Source of the DNA: Pontibacter harenae
Lineage (GTDB): Bacteria > Bacteroidota > Bacteroidia > Cytophagales > Hymenobacteraceae
DNA length: 42,835 nucleotides
Reading direction: 5' to 3'
Assembly: GCF_020907245.1 (NCBI RefSeq)
Contig: NZ_JAJJWH010000038.1
Location: 344 to 43,178, forward strand
Below, in pieces: positions 34,684-42,835 of this stretch. Position 1 is the stretch's first letter; each line of letters opens with the position of its first letter. The notes under the pieces were generated by a model, which was not told the origin of the DNA, did no database searches, and saw only the letters and a list, made by a program, of their open reading frames with translations. A program made the position numbers and the translations under genes.

Positions 34684-35064
34684 TTATTGTTCGCGACAAG
34701 TGGCAAAAGAGCGCACATCTGTAAAGTGCACTGTAAAGTTGGCGAGGTTTCTATTATCGGTTACATACAAGATATGATCTGCAAAGGCTTTCTTAGGTGT
34801 GATGTACCAAATAGCGGTGCCATCAGCAAAAAGCTTGTTCTTTTCCCGATACACGACCATGTCCGCAAAGGCTTCATCCTCTTTTAAAAAGACAGTATAG
34901 GCAGCCGTGTTCTTGTACTTTGGATCGTACTCCAGGTAAACAGAGCCATATACCTTGCAATAATCGCGTGTTGCTATAGCCTTTGCAGAAGGAGCAACAG
35001 GGACAGGTTCTGCTGTATGAAACAGCATATTCAGTACCAGCCAAAATATTAGTAATAGTTGCAT
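34684..35064 (-). CDS. Small exported repeat protein, DUF6150-like
   Basis: A 126-residue protein with an N-terminal hydrophobic stretch (MQLLLIFWLVLNMLFHTAE) that looks like a signal peptide. From about residue 54 to 121 it contains five imperfect units of 13-15 residues, each ending in F/L-A (EAFA, KLFA, KAFA, NLA, SFA) and followed by Asp or Asn, with a strand in the middle. This is the beta-repeat design of DUF6150 proteins, an assignment from memory. It has two Cys near the ends (36 and 123). The stop is 4 nt before the prmA start, so translation is coupled. Confidence 0.65.
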   Translation of the reverse strand: MQLLLIFWLVLNMLFHTAEPVPVAPSAKAIATRDYCKVYGSVYLEYDPKYKNTAAYTVFLKEDEAFADMVVYREKNKLFADGTAIWYITPKKAFADHILYVTDNRNLANFTVHFTDVRSFATCREQ

Positions 35065-35078
35065 ACTATAAATTTAAC

Positions 35079-35086
35079 CAAATATA
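35079..35086 (-). promoter_or_regulatory. Candidate -7 element of the DUF6150-prmA-giant operon
   Basis: Minus-strand TATATTTG matches TAnnTTTG exactly, 14 nt before the start codon at 35064. A correctly spaced TTTG is not seen, so support is partial. Confidence 0.45.
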
Positions 35087-35187
35087 GGTATAAGCCATAA
35101 CAATTTAGGGCAGATAAAATTGCACTTAAAACAAATTTATTTGACTTCCGCATTGTTATACAAGCCACACAACCTCGGTAAAACACT

Positions 35188-35220
35188 ATAAAAAAAGCTA
35201 CTGATGCGCACACCAGTAGC
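35188..35220 (-). terminator. Terminator after tpiA
   Basis: Arms 35197-35203 and 35214-35220 (GCTACTG / CAGTAGC) pair over 7 bp with a 10-nt loop; on the minus strand seven T residues follow directly. It ends the tpiA transcript 23 nt after the stop codon. Confidence 0.8.
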
Positions 35221-35243
35221 CTCTGCATTAGGTTTATCCAAAT

Positions 35244-36005
35244 CTAGAAAGACTTGATGATATCGGTAAAGTCTCTTGATTTTAGCGATGCACCACCGAT
35301 CAAGCCGCCGTCTACGTCTTCTTTCGAGAAGATTTCTTGTGCATTGCCAGGGTTGCAGCTACCTCCGTAAAGGATGGTGCAGTTGAAAGCAGCCTCGGCA
35401 TCAAACATCTGCGACAGTTGCTCACGAATGTAAGCGTGCATCTCCTGCGCCTGCTCTGCGCTGGCTGTTTTACCTGTACCAATAGCCCAGATCGGCTCAT
35501 AGGCAATCACGATTTGGTCAAACTCTTCGTTGCTCAGGTAAGAAACGCTATCTTTCAGCTGCTGGCCTACATATTCGAAGTGGCGATCAGCATCGCGCTC
35601 TTCTAGCGGCTCACCGCAGCAGAAGATCGGCTTCAGGCCATGCTTTAGGGCAGCTTTCATTTTCTGATACAGCTTCTGCGCATCTTCGTGGTGGTACAGG
35701 CGACGCTCACTGTGCCCAACAAGTACATACTCCACGCCCACCGACTTTAGCATAGCAGCCGAAACCTCGCCTGTATAGGCTCCGCTTTCGTGCTCGCTTA
35801 CGTCCTGAGCCGCCAGGTGCAATTTATCATTGCCTTGCGTTAGTTTGCTCACGCTCTGCAGAAAAGGAAAAGGAGGCGTTACGATTACGGTTACATCATC
35901 GTTTACCTCGTCTTTCACCATGTTATCTATTTCCGACACCAGCGAAAGCGCTTCCTCTGCTGTCTTGTTCATTTTCCAGTTACCTGCAACTATTTTCTTT
36001 CTCAT
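35244..36005 (-). CDS. tpiA: Triosephosphate isomerase
   Basis: Interconverts dihydroxyacetone phosphate and glyceraldehyde 3-phosphate in glycolysis. A 253-residue TIM barrel with the catalytic Lys in GNWKMN (about residue 11), catalytic His in VLVGHSERR (about 98), catalytic Glu in AYEPIWAIGTGKTAS (about 170) and the phosphate-gripping YGGSCNPGNA near 214. The Cys in YGGSC replaces the more common Val and is typical of this phylum, as I recall. The gene is monocistronic with its own terminator. Confidence 0.97.
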   Translation of the reverse strand: MRKKIVAGNWKMNKTAEEALSLVSEIDNMVKDEVNDDVTVIVTPPFPFLQSVSKLTQGNDKLHLAAQDVSEHESGAYTGEVSAAMLKSVGVEYVLVGHSERRLYHHEDAQKLYQKMKAALKHGLKPIFCCGEPLEERDADRHFEYVGQQLKDSVSYLSNEEFDQIVIAYEPIWAIGTGKTASAEQAQEMHAYIREQLSQMFDAEAAFNCTILYGGSCNPGNAQEIFSKEDVDGGLIGGASLKSRDFTDIIKSF

Positions 36006-36137
36006 GTTTTATACTTTATAGATGATGTTTGATTACTTTTTGTAAAGTATACGATAGTATGTTGGCAATTTAGCAATTTCTGGTTTAACCCCACCTGTGC
36101 CTCCCCTAAATACAGGAAGGGGAGCTGTAGGTAACGC

Positions 36138-36170
36138 AAAAAAATACCCCCTCCTGTTTTTAGGAGGGGG
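36138..36170 (-). terminator. Terminator after uvrA
   Basis: A perfect 9-bp GC-rich stem (36147-36155 with 36162-36170) and a 6-nt loop, followed on the minus strand by TATTTTTTT, starts 11 nt beyond the uvrA stop codon. Confidence 0.88.
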
Positions 36171-36180
36171 CAGGGGGAGA

Positions 36181-38985
36181 TTATAACCTAGTCTTCAAAA
36201 ATCTGGCCGTATGGTTATCTTCTAGCTTGGCCATTTCCTCTGGCGTACCTTCAAATAGCAGGTGTCCACCGTTGGTACCACCTTCTGGTCCTAGGTCTAT
36301 AATCCAATCGGCACATTTCACTATATCCATGTTGTGCTCGATAATAACAACTGTATTGTTGTTCTCAATTAAGGCGCTGATGGAAGTAAGCAATTTGCTG
36401 ATGTCATGGAAGTGAAGGCCTGTGCTGGGTTCATCGAAAATGAACAGGATATTCTCCTGGTGCGGCTGTGCTCCTTTCGTTAGGAAAGATGCCAGCTTTA
36501 CGCGCTGCGCCTCACCACCCGATAAGGTGTTACTCGACTGCCCCAAACGAATATAACCTAAGCCTACATCGTTCAGCGGCTTCAACTTTTCAATGATCTT
36601 CGGCTGTTCAGCAAAGAACGCAAGACTGTCGGCAATCGTCATTTCAAGCACATCCGAAATGCTCTTGTCATTGTACTTGATGTCGAGCACGTCCTGCTTA
36701 AAACGATGGCCGTGGCAGTTCTCACAGGTTAAGTAAATATCGGCCATAAACTGCATCTCAATCTTCACCTGTCCTTCGCCCTGGCACACTTCGCAACGGC
36801 CTCCTTCTATATTGAAAGAGAAATGCGAAGGCTTGAACCCACGTGATTTGGCCAGCGGCTGATCGGCATACAGTGCACGAATGGCATCGTAAGCTTTCAC
36901 GTAAGTAACAGGGTTTGAACGCGACGATTTACCGATTGGGTTTTGATCCACAAACTCCACGTGCTCAATTTTGGTATAGTCGCCACCCAGTTTGTCAAAT
37001 TTACCTGTAGCCTCGGCTGTATTGCCGTGCAGCTTCTGCATAGCAGGGTACAGTATCTTTTTAATCAGAGTCGATTTACCCGAGCCACTTACACCAGTTA
37101 TCACCGTCATCACACCCAAAGGTACTTTCACGCTCAGGTTTTTGAGGTTGTTTTCGCGGGCACCTGAAATGTTAATGGCATTGCGCCACTTATGCCGTTC
37201 CGTTGGCACGGGCACTTCCATGCGGCCACTCAGGTACTTAGCGGTGTAGGTATCGCCTTTCTCAGCCAGTTCATCAAAAGTACCCTGAAACATCAGGTTA
37301 CCGCCACCAGAACCAGCCTCAGGTCCAATGTCTATCAGTTGGTCGGCAGCACGCATCATTTCTTCTTCGTGCTCCACCACAATCACGGTATTACCGATTT
37401 CCTGCAGCGAGCGCAGCACACCAATCAGCTGCTCTGAGTCTTTGGGGTGCAAACCTATACTTGGCTCATCCAGGATATACATTGATCCCACCAAAGCACT
37501 ACCCAAAGAAGTGGCGAGATTAATTCGTTGGCTCTCGCCACCCGACAAGGTATTGGAAAGGCGATTAAGGGTAAGATAGCCCAAACCTACACGCTCCAGG
37601 TAACCCAGTCGGTTTGCTACTTCTGTTACCAAGCGTTCGGCCACATTTCGCTCGTGCTGCGTCAGCTCCAGGTTCTGGAAGAAAGGCAGCACCTGCGTTA
37701 GCGGCATCAGCACCAGGTCGGTTATACTTTTACCGTTTACTTTTACATAACTGGCATCTTTGCGCAAGCGGGAGCCGCGACACTCGGGGCAGGCGGTGCG
37801 GCCACGGTAGCGCGACAGCATGACGCGGTACTGGATCTTATGCGTCTGCGCCTGTATGTGCTTGAAAAAATCGTTAAGGCCTTCAAAGAACTTGTTGCCA
37901 GTCCAGAGCAGTTCCTGCTCCGCCTCTGTCAGTTCGTTGTAAGGGCGGTGAATCGGGAAGTCGAAGCGGATGCCGTTTTTAATCAACGGCTGTAGCCATT
38001 CGTTCATTTTATCGGAACGCCAAGGCGCAACGGCTCCTTCGTACACCGTCAGGCTTTTGTCAGGTATAACCAGGTCAGGGTCTATACCTAACACGCTGCC
38101 AAAGCCTTCGCAGGTTTGGCAGGCACCGTAGGGGTTGTTAAAGCTGAAAAAGTTAACGGACGGCTCTTCAAAAACGATTCCATCCAGTTCAAACTTATCA
38201 GAGAAAACACGCTCCTCATCCCCATAATGTACACGGCACTCGCCCTGGCCTTCGAAAAATGCTGTCTGCACCGAGTCAGCAATGCGAAACTGCAGGTCTT
38301 CATCCGATTTATAGATGACCGCGCGGTCGATGAGAATGTATACTTCCTTGCCCAGTTTCGGCTTTTTCTGCTCCAGCAGTTCCTCGATAAAGTATACCTG
38401 CCCCTCAGAATAAATTCGGGAATAGCCTTTCTGCAACAGCAGATCCAGCTCCTTGGCTAAGGTTCTGTCTTTTTGCAGATGTAGCGGCGCCAGAATCATT
38501 ACACGGGCTTCGTCCTCTAAAGAGAAAATAAAATCTACCACGTCGGCTACCGAATCTTTCTGCACCACTTCCCCCGAAACAGGCGAATAAGTTTTGCCGA
38601 TACGGGCGTAAAGCAGCTTCAGGTAATCGTAGATCTCGGTGCTGGTGCCCACGGTGGAGCGGTTATTTTTGATACTTACCTTCTGCTCAATGGCGATGGC
38701 TGGACTGATGCCTTTAATGTAATCCACATCTGGCTTATCCATGCGGCCCAGGAACTGGCGGGCATAAGAACTCAAGCTCTCCACGTACATGCGCTGCCCT
38801 TCGGCATAGAGCGTATCGAAAGCCAAAGAAGATTTACCAGAGCCTGAAAGACCTGTTACAACTATAAATTTATTGCGCGGCAAGGCCACGCTCAGGTTCT
38901 TGAGATTATGTACACGTGCCCCTTTGATGATGATGTGCTGACGGGCGTCGAGTTCGTCGAAATTTTGTTCAGGAATGTTTGTCAT
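36181..38985 (-). CDS. uvrA: UvrABC excinuclease subunit A
   Basis: DNA-damage recognition ATPase of nucleotide excision repair. The 934-residue length is normal. There are two ABC modules: Walker [10 protein letters not shown] (about 45-53) with signature [14 protein letters not shown], and GVSGSGKST (about 635-643) with [14 protein letters not shown]. Zinc modules are seen in the CQTCEGFGS and CPECRGSR region of the first half and in CEVCQGEGQ ... CENCHG of the second half. Walker B regions are [12 protein letters not shown] and [12 protein letters not shown]. Complete and intact; divergent from the THX gene. Confidence 0.97.
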   Translation of the reverse strand: MTNIPEQNFDELDARQHIIIKGARVHNLKNLSVALPRNKFIVVTGLSGSGKSSLAFDTLYAEGQRMYVESLSSYARQFLGRMDKPDVDYIKGISPAIAIEQKVSIKNNRSTVGTSTEIYDYLKLLYARIGKTYSPVSGEVVQKDSVADVVDFIFSLEDEARVMILAPLHLQKDRTLAKELDLLLQKGYSRIYSEGQVYFIEELLEQKKPKLGKEVYILIDRAVIYKSDEDLQFRIADSVQTAFFEGQGECRVHYGDEERVFSDKFELDGIVFEEPSVNFFSFNNPYGACQTCEGFGSVLGIDPDLVIPDKSLTVYEGAVAPWRSDKMNEWLQPLIKNGIRFDFPIHRPYNELTEAEQELLWTGNKFFEGLNDFFKHIQAQTHKIQYRVMLSRYRGRTACPECRGSRLRKDASYVKVNGKSITDLVLMPLTQVLPFFQNLELTQHERNVAERLVTEVANRLGYLERVGLGYLTLNRLSNTLSGGESQRINLATSLGSALVGSMYILDEPSIGLHPKDSEQLIGVLRSLQEIGNTVIVVEHEEEMMRAADQLIDIGPEAGSGGGNLMFQGTFDELAEKGDTYTAKYLSGRMEVPVPTERHKWRNAINISGARENNLKNLSVKVPLGVMTVITGVSGSGKSTLIKKILYPAMQKLHGNTAEATGKFDKLGGDYTKIEHVEFVDQNPIGKSSRSNPVTYVKAYDAIRALYADQPLAKSRGFKPSHFSFNIEGGRCEVCQGEGQVKIEMQFMADIYLTCENCHGHRFKQDVLDIKYNDKSISDVLEMTIADSLAFFAEQPKIIEKLKPLNDVGLGYIRLGQSSNTLSGGEAQRVKLASFLTKGAQPHQENILFIFDEPSTGLHFHDISKLLTSISALIENNNTVVIIEHNMDIVKCADWIIDLGPEGGTNGGHLLFEGTPEEMAKLEDNHTARFLKTRL

Positions 38986-39328
38986 ACAAACGATGGCTCT
39001 TGTTAAGTATAGGCTCTAAACTTTGCAGCCTGCAAAAGCCTTTTTTTGCTTTTGTGTAAGTTGTAAAGATACTAATACCTAACATTTTTTTTGAGGAGTT
39101 TGTTGCAATAGCTGTACAAGTATAGCGTAAGCAACTGCATGAGCATTTCATTTTCATTGTTGATGTACGAAGAGCGTTAACAATAGTATACTTACCAGAG
39201 AACAGAGATTCTACGTGTGAACTGAATGCTGTACTTAGAAAACACGCAGGGTAAAACTAACCCGTTGCGCAATTTTACCCGTATGATGTTTTAAGACGAA
39301 ATTAAACTAAAACTATTTACTATCAATT
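38986..39328. other. Intergenic region between uvrA and the THX gene
   Basis: About 340 bp without a credible gene. It must carry the divergent promoters of uvrA and the THX gene, but I see no clean TAnnTTTG match. A short antisense frame near 38969-39157 looks noncoding because of its composition (Cys-rich start, Lys-rich body) and its overlap with the uvrA start. Confidence 0.45.
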
Positions 39329-39454
39329 ATGGGAAAAGGAGATAAAAAATCGAAAAAAGGTAAGATATCGAAAGGCACTTTCGGAAACAGCCGCCCACGT
39401 ACAGCTACAAAGAAAAAATTACAGGAGAAGCAGAAAGAAGAAGCTGCTAAGTAA
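39329..39454 (+). CDS. 30S ribosomal protein THX
   Basis: A 41-residue very basic protein starting MGKGDKKSKKGKISKGTFGN and continuing SRPRTATKKKLQEKQKEEAAK. The opening MGKGDKKxKKGKIxKGxxGxSRPR is the characteristic bacterial Thx sequence; Thx fills a cavity at the top of the 30S head in Thermus and is annotated in many Bacteroidota. The C-terminal Lys/Glu tail is longer than the shortest family members. It has a strong terminator 15 nt downstream and so is monocistronic. Confidence 0.92.
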   Translation: MGKGDKKSKKGKISKGTFGNSRPRTATKKKLQEKQKEEAAK

Positions 39455-39468
39455 CATTCACCTAAGCT

Positions 39469-39514
39469 AAAGCAGAAGCCTCCGCACCTGATCAGGTGCG
39501 GGGGCTTCTGCTTT
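39469..39514. terminator. Strong terminator after the THX gene
   Basis: A nearly perfect ~22-bp stem (AAGCAGAAGCC...CCGCACCTG with its complement, one mismatch) with a minimal loop, flanked by A and T runs, lies between the THX gene and the convergent MFS gene and can act on both strands. Confidence 0.88.
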
Positions 39515-39629
39515 AAATAATCAGTTGCGGCCTATAGTATATTACCAAATTATTAAAGCCCGATCAGGCAAAGCAAACTAACGTCTTTCAATCAAGCTAC
39601 TTTATAACAATAAGGTAACTATAAACGAG

Positions 39630-40898
39630 TTAAGCAGGCTCTGCGTCAGGCGTTAAATCCAGCGTTCTGAGTTTATCTGCTTTAAAGGCAGTAAACCCGA
39701 CAACAAGCAACGTCATGGTGCCCCCGAAAATAACGGCAGGGACTGTGCCCATCAGTTTTGCCGTCAGTCCAGATTCAAATGCACCTATCTCGTTAGAAGA
39801 GCCCACAAAAATGCTATTTACCGAAGACACACGCCCCTTCATATATTCTGGCGTAAAGGTGTGGATAAGGGTAGAGCGGACAATCATGCTCACACTGTCG
39901 AAGGCCCCGCTCAGGGCCAACAGCACCATCGAAAACCAGAAGTTGGTAGACAAGCCGAAAAGCAGAACACAGGCGCCGAAGCCAGCCACACACCACAGCA
40001 TTTTCTTACCAGCATTCACCGTAATCGGGTAATAAGCCATGGCCATAGCTGTGAGTACAGAGCCTACGGCAGGCGCTGCTCTTAAAAATCCAAGGCCTTG
40101 CGGGCCTGTTTCCAGAATATCGGAGGCAAAAATGGGCAGTAGCGCTACGGCACCACCAAACAGCACCGCAAACATATCCAGCGATATGGCACTAAGTATA
40201 ATCTGGTTGCCGAACACGAATTTTATACCTGAGCGCAAGGATTCTTTCAGGTTCTGCGGGTTAATGTTCTCTGGCAAAGGCTTTGATCCGATAAAGGCAA
40301 ACGTTACCAGCGACAATAAAACCAATATGGCATCGGTGCAATAGGCAGCCTGTATACCAAAGAAGCCATAAATTAAGCCTCCCAGTGCAGGACCTACCAA
40401 CGAAGCAGACTGCCACGTAGTGCTGCTCCATGTAATAGCATTCGCATAGAATTGCTTATTGGCTACCAACTGCGGCATAAATGAAAATACGGCTGGCCCC
40501 ATAAAACCACGGGCTATACCGCTTAGAAAAATTACGCAGTAAATAGGCAGCACCCCATACAGCGCCAGCACATTGCTTACATCCAGCGTCAGAAAAAGCA
40601 ATGTGGCAGAGCATACCATCAGCACCGACACTACTACCATAATGATTTTCTTACGCGGCACCATATCGGCTACATAGCCTGCATACAACGACACAAAAAT
40701 AGAAGGAATAGCCTCGGCCAACCCTATAAGCCCTAAAGACAATGGGTCTTGGGTGATGTCGTAAATCTGCCACCCCACTACCACTGCCTGTATTTGCATA
40801 GCCAGCGTAATACACAACCTGGCTGTAATGTATAACCTGAAATCAGGAATGCGCAGCACGGCGTAAGGATCGTGGCTGCGTTTTGGTCTGTTACTCAT
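39630..40898 (-). CDS. MFS transporter, EntS/MFS_3-like exporter
   Basis: A 422-residue membrane protein with about 12 hydrophobic helices. The N-terminus (RIPDFRLYITARLCITLAMQIQAVVVGWQIYDITQDPLSLGLIGLAEAIPSIFVSL in short runs) and the loop GYVADMVPRKKIIM match the MFS_3/EntS-type exporters; the cytoplasmic GxxxDxxxRK/R loop A is present. Substrate unknown: siderophore or drug efflux is typical for the group, but no siderophore genes are nearby. The TAnnTTTG element at 40916-40923 lies just before the start. Confidence 0.85.
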   Translation of the reverse strand: MSNRPKRSHDPYAVLRIPDFRLYITARLCITLAMQIQAVVVGWQIYDITQDPLSLGLIGLAEAIPSIFVSLYAGYVADMVPRKKIIMVVVSVLMVCSATLLFLTLDVSNVLALYGVLPIYCVIFLSGIARGFMGPAVFSFMPQLVANKQFYANAITWSSTTWQSASLVGPALGGLIYGFFGIQAAYCTDAILVLLSLVTFAFIGSKPLPENINPQNLKESLRSGIKFVFGNQIILSAISLDMFAVLFGGAVALLPIFASDILETGPQGLGFLRAAPAVGSVLTAMAMAYYPITVNAGKKMLWCVAGFGACVLLFGLSTNFWFSMVLLALSGAFDSVSMIVRSTLIHTFTPEYMKGRVSSVNSIFVGSSNEIGAFESGLTAKLMGTVPAVIFGGTMTLLVVGFTAFKADKLRTLDLTPDAEPA

Positions 40899-40915
40899 GT
40901 GTAAGCTTTAAAACA

Positions 40916-40923
40916 CAAAGCTA
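40916..40923 (-). promoter_or_regulatory. Candidate -7 element of the MFS gene
   Basis: Minus-strand TAGCTTTG matches TAnnTTTG, 17 nt before the start codon, which implies a very short mRNA leader. No clear -33 box is visible. Confidence 0.45.
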
Positions 40924-41136
40924 AGCCAATATGACTTATCATAAATGCTAATTCCTAGTCTTATAACATAAACTTATATCTATATTTAAATTTGCACGTA
41001 TAGGCTATTTGCCAGAAAATGTTCTATCCTATAGCGGATTATGAATAAGTTAAATTCATTTACAGCGCTTTTTAATGGTTCAGTCATTGTCTAAGTTTAT
41101 AAAACAGTTCGTGCTGCATAACGAATATCACAGCCC

Positions 41137-41568
41137 ATGAATGCTATTGAAGAATTGGTATTGCCTTATCTGAAGCTGACTTTCAGAAAGGATCTAAACA
41201 TCCTGATTGGCAGGTGGGTTTCTGCTGTTACAGCCGAACAATTGTTTGAAGGATACATTCATACCCTTGCCTTTGCGAGAGACAAAAAGATAAACCTCTG
41301 GCTGATGGATATGCGCCTTCGCAACGTATCGACTCAGGCAGAAAAAGAGTGGTTTTTAAAGTTTTTTATACCAAAAGCCTCTGAAAATAGCCATACAATA
41401 CATGTTGCATATATGGCTTCCCCGAACCAGCTGGCAAAGTTTCGCGAACTGTACCACACAGATTCCCCCTTCTATTTTAGTAAGCAGCTTGTTGTCAATT
41501 TCTTTGTAAAAGAGCAAGATGCACAGGAATGGCTTAATACTTGCAGGCAAAGATTATTATTAGGGTAG
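41137..41568 (+). CDS. Small alpha/beta protein, STAS/SpoIIAA-like fold
   Basis: A 143-residue soluble protein with no signal peptide. The pattern of strands and helices, with LNILIGRWVSAVTAEQLFEGYIHTLAFA then INLWLMDMRLRNVSTQAEKEWFLKFF, resembles the SpoIIAA/STAS-like proteins frequent in this phylum (LxxDxR...L at about residues 55-62). No catalytic residues are evident. The assignment is by fold impression only. It stands alone between the MFS gene and an unknown small protein. Confidence 0.55.
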   Translation: MNAIEELVLPYLKLTFRKDLNILIGRWVSAVTAEQLFEGYIHTLAFARDKKINLWLMDMRLRNVSTQAEKEWFLKFFIPKASENSHTIHVAYMASPNQLAKFRELYHTDSPFYFSKQLVVNFFVKEQDAQEWLNTCRQRLLLG

Positions 41569-41833
41569 CTTGCATCGCTTGTGAAATAATTGTTATTTTC
41601 TATTTGCTACTGTAACACTGTGCTTTCTTTACAAGTATAAATTTCTGGAAACAGAAAAAAGCCACTCTGTTATTGAGCCTGCATCCTAAGCAACAGTTGG
41701 CCTAATTTACTGCGTACCTCTGCTACCAAATTACCGCAGGTTTAACTATAAATTTTTTAAAAGAGCTAGACTTTAAGGTAACGCCTTAGAAAATGTAGCG
41801 CCTTTTATTTTTTAACCACTAACAATTAATGTT

Positions 41834-42172
41834 ATGGAACAACTAGACATTAGAAACTTACTAGGAAACATAGAGCAAAAAGTACATCTACAGGAAATCA
41901 CTTCTGACAAAGACGTAACAAAACTGATAAACACAGAAATTGCGAACGCAATAAATCTGAAATACAAAAAGGAGAACAGCACCGAAACAGCTTTGCAGAA
42001 TGTTTCCTGCACAAGTGTTGAGTGCTACCTGGACCACCTAAAGGCCGTTGAGAAAAAACTGAAGAAGCCTGCCAATATATCGGCTCAGTGCATGCCTGTA
42101 GAAGAGCGTGACATAAACCGACGATTACTACTTATTTTAAATCGCCTAAAGGGCTACAACAGGAGAAAATAA
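41834..42172 (+). CDS. Small helical protein of unknown function
   Basis: A 112-residue soluble, charged protein that looks almost entirely alpha-helical, with three Cys (about residues 59, 64 and 86) and a basic C-terminus (RRLLLILNRLKGYNRRK). I do not recognise a family. The start ATG is preceded by an AT-rich leader and followed by a codon pattern consistent with coding. A terminator lies 25 nt downstream, so it is monocistronic. Confidence 0.6.
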   Translation: MEQLDIRNLLGNIEQKVHLQEITSDKDVTKLINTEIANAINLKYKKENSTETALQNVSCTSVECYLDHLKAVEKKLKKPANISAQCMPVEERDINRRLLLILNRLKGYNRRK

Positions 42173-42196
42173 CTCCATTTATTCAATTTCAGATCT

Positions 42197-42236
42197 ATCC
42201 TTCGAACAGATTTAAATTTCTTTCGAAGGATTTTTT
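42197..42236 (+). terminator. Terminator after the small helical protein gene
   Basis: Perfect 10-bp arms (42197-42206 and 42222-42231) and a 15-nt loop are followed by TTTTT. Confidence 0.8.
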
Positions 42237-42309
42237 ATGCCCTTTGTGTAGCTAAAGCTCATTTTGCGGGTTGTATGATGATTGTCATTTTAAAGCCAGC
42301 TCAAGCATG

Positions 42310-42317
42310 TAACTTTG
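42310..42317 (+). promoter_or_regulatory. Candidate -7 element of the truncated haemoglobin gene
   Basis: TAACTTTG matches TAnnTTTG 20 nt before the ATG at 42338. It falls inside the upstream extension of the reading frame, supporting 42338 over 42275 as the start. Confidence 0.5.
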
Positions 42318-42337
42318 CAGCAGTAAATAACTACCGC

Positions 42338-42718
42338 ATGAAGAAGGATATAGAAAACGAAGAAGATATAAAGCTACTGGTGGATACCTTTTACGACAGT
42401 GTAAACCAGGATGAGCTTCTGGCGCCTGTTTTCAATGACTTTGCCCAGGTAGATTGGGAACACCATCTGCCAACCATGTATAAGTTCTGGAGCTCGGTGC
42501 TTTTAGGTACTACAACTTACAATGGGCGGCCGTTTCCAAAGCACCTTCGCCTGCCAGTTAGCCGCAGCCACTTTAGCCGTTGGATCAGCCTATTTACACA
42601 AACAGTCGGCGATTTATTTGAAGGCGCGAAAGCAGAGGAGGCAAAGCATAAAGCCACAAACATTGCCCATATTTTTCAGATGAGAATGGGCCTGCTGGAT
42701 GTTATCAGGAGCAGCTAA
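42338..42718 (+). CDS. Group III truncated haemoglobin
   Basis: A 126-residue globin from MKKDIENEEDIKLLVDTFYDSVNQ. The features are FYDSV in helix B, DWEHHLPTMYKFWSSVLLG in helices C-E, the loop TTTYNGRPFPKHLRLP, and SRSHFSRWISLF with the proximal His of helix F. This pattern marks group III (P) truncated haemoglobins, which bind oxygen or nitric oxide and are linked to nitrosative stress or low-oxygen respiration. The Met at 42275 is rejected because the extension is not globin-like and contains the promoter element. A terminator follows. Confidence 0.9.
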   Translation: MKKDIENEEDIKLLVDTFYDSVNQDELLAPVFNDFAQVDWEHHLPTMYKFWSSVLLGTTTYNGRPFPKHLRLPVSRSHFSRWISLFTQTVGDLFEGAKAEEAKHKATNIAHIFQMRMGLLDVIRSS

Positions 42719-42748
42719 AATGGAATCAATCATTTCATTTCCAGAAGC

Positions 42749-42783
42749 ATAAGCCAATCCTACAGCAGGATTGGCTTATTTAT
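42749..42783 (+). terminator. Terminator after the truncated haemoglobin gene
   Basis: A perfect 13-bp stem (42749-42761 with 42767-42779) around a 5-nt loop is followed by TTATT; 30 nt beyond the stop codon. The remaining 52 nt to the window edge hold nothing recognisable. Confidence 0.85.
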
Positions 42784-42835
42784 TGCTGCAATTTATTTTT
42801 GGTTGTGGTTTAGAATGTATGATGTAGGAATAAAT

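Noticed and set aside
36091..36132. CTCCCC/GGGGAG hairpin between tpiA and uvrA
   Set aside because: The 6-bp stem has a long loop and no T run; the adjacent 36147-36170 hairpin is the convincing terminator.
38969..39157. Minus-strand 62-residue frame upstream of uvrA
   Set aside because: It overlaps the uvrA start, has odd composition and no leader; best seen as chance.
1..42835. CRISPR array, insertion sequence, prophage or toxin-antitoxin system
   Set aside because: No repeat-spacer pattern, transposase, integrase, phage structural gene or clear toxin-antitoxin pair was seen.

Overview
The window looks like a chromosomal segment from a Bacteroidota bacterium, most likely order Cytophagales, family Hymenobacteraceae (Pontibacter-like). 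The reasons are: a ribosomal protein THX gene, a DUF2480 gene, a RemB/Wzi-like outer-membrane protein, several small PorT-type barrels, a class III truncated globin, no consistent Shine-Dalgarno sequences, and several promoters that fit the Bacteroidota -7 motif TAnnTTTG. The genus is inference. The genes are mainly housekeeping. I see no prophage, insertion sequence, CRISPR array or recognisable defence island.

Layout. 1-4277, minus strand: rpmH-rnpA-ctpA (S41 protease), a terminator, then tsaB-DUF2480. 4278-6001: an M61 peptidase whose N-terminus lies in a different frame from its body. 6142-9458, minus strand: a small disordered protein, a PfkB sugar kinase, tRNA-His, and pyrC with a DUF6980-like gene. 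9459-10713: a noncoding stretch with a REP-like inverted repeat, then a short phosphatase and a stand-alone LuxR-type HTH protein. 10714-13414: a DEAD-box helicase, a small membrane protein, and upp. 13607-19931: a RemB-like barrel, a GT2 glycosyltransferase, an MsbA-like ABC exporter, a small membrane protein, gmhA and a lipoprotein (an envelope-leaning block). 19935-23936: a soluble GAF-PAS-PAS histidine kinase divergent from a comM/yifB-type ATPase.

24166-26695 holds three consecutive outer-membrane barrel genes with strong terminators after each, and a perfect 24-bp palindrome before the second. 26808-36005, minus strand: M20 dipeptidase, plsY, a 1591-residue secreted protein of unknown function, prmA, a DUF6150-type repeat protein and tpiA. 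The DUF6150-type gene, prmA and the giant gene are only 4-9 nt apart and look like one operon. 36181-42835: uvrA, the THX gene, an MFS exporter, two unknown small proteins and a truncated haemoglobin.

The least explained parts are the 1591-residue periplasmic or outer-membrane protein coupled to prmA, the M61 frame break, the palindrome and barrel array, and the REP-like element at 9691-9768. No complete novel system is evident. The giant-protein operon is the best candidate for undescribed biology.
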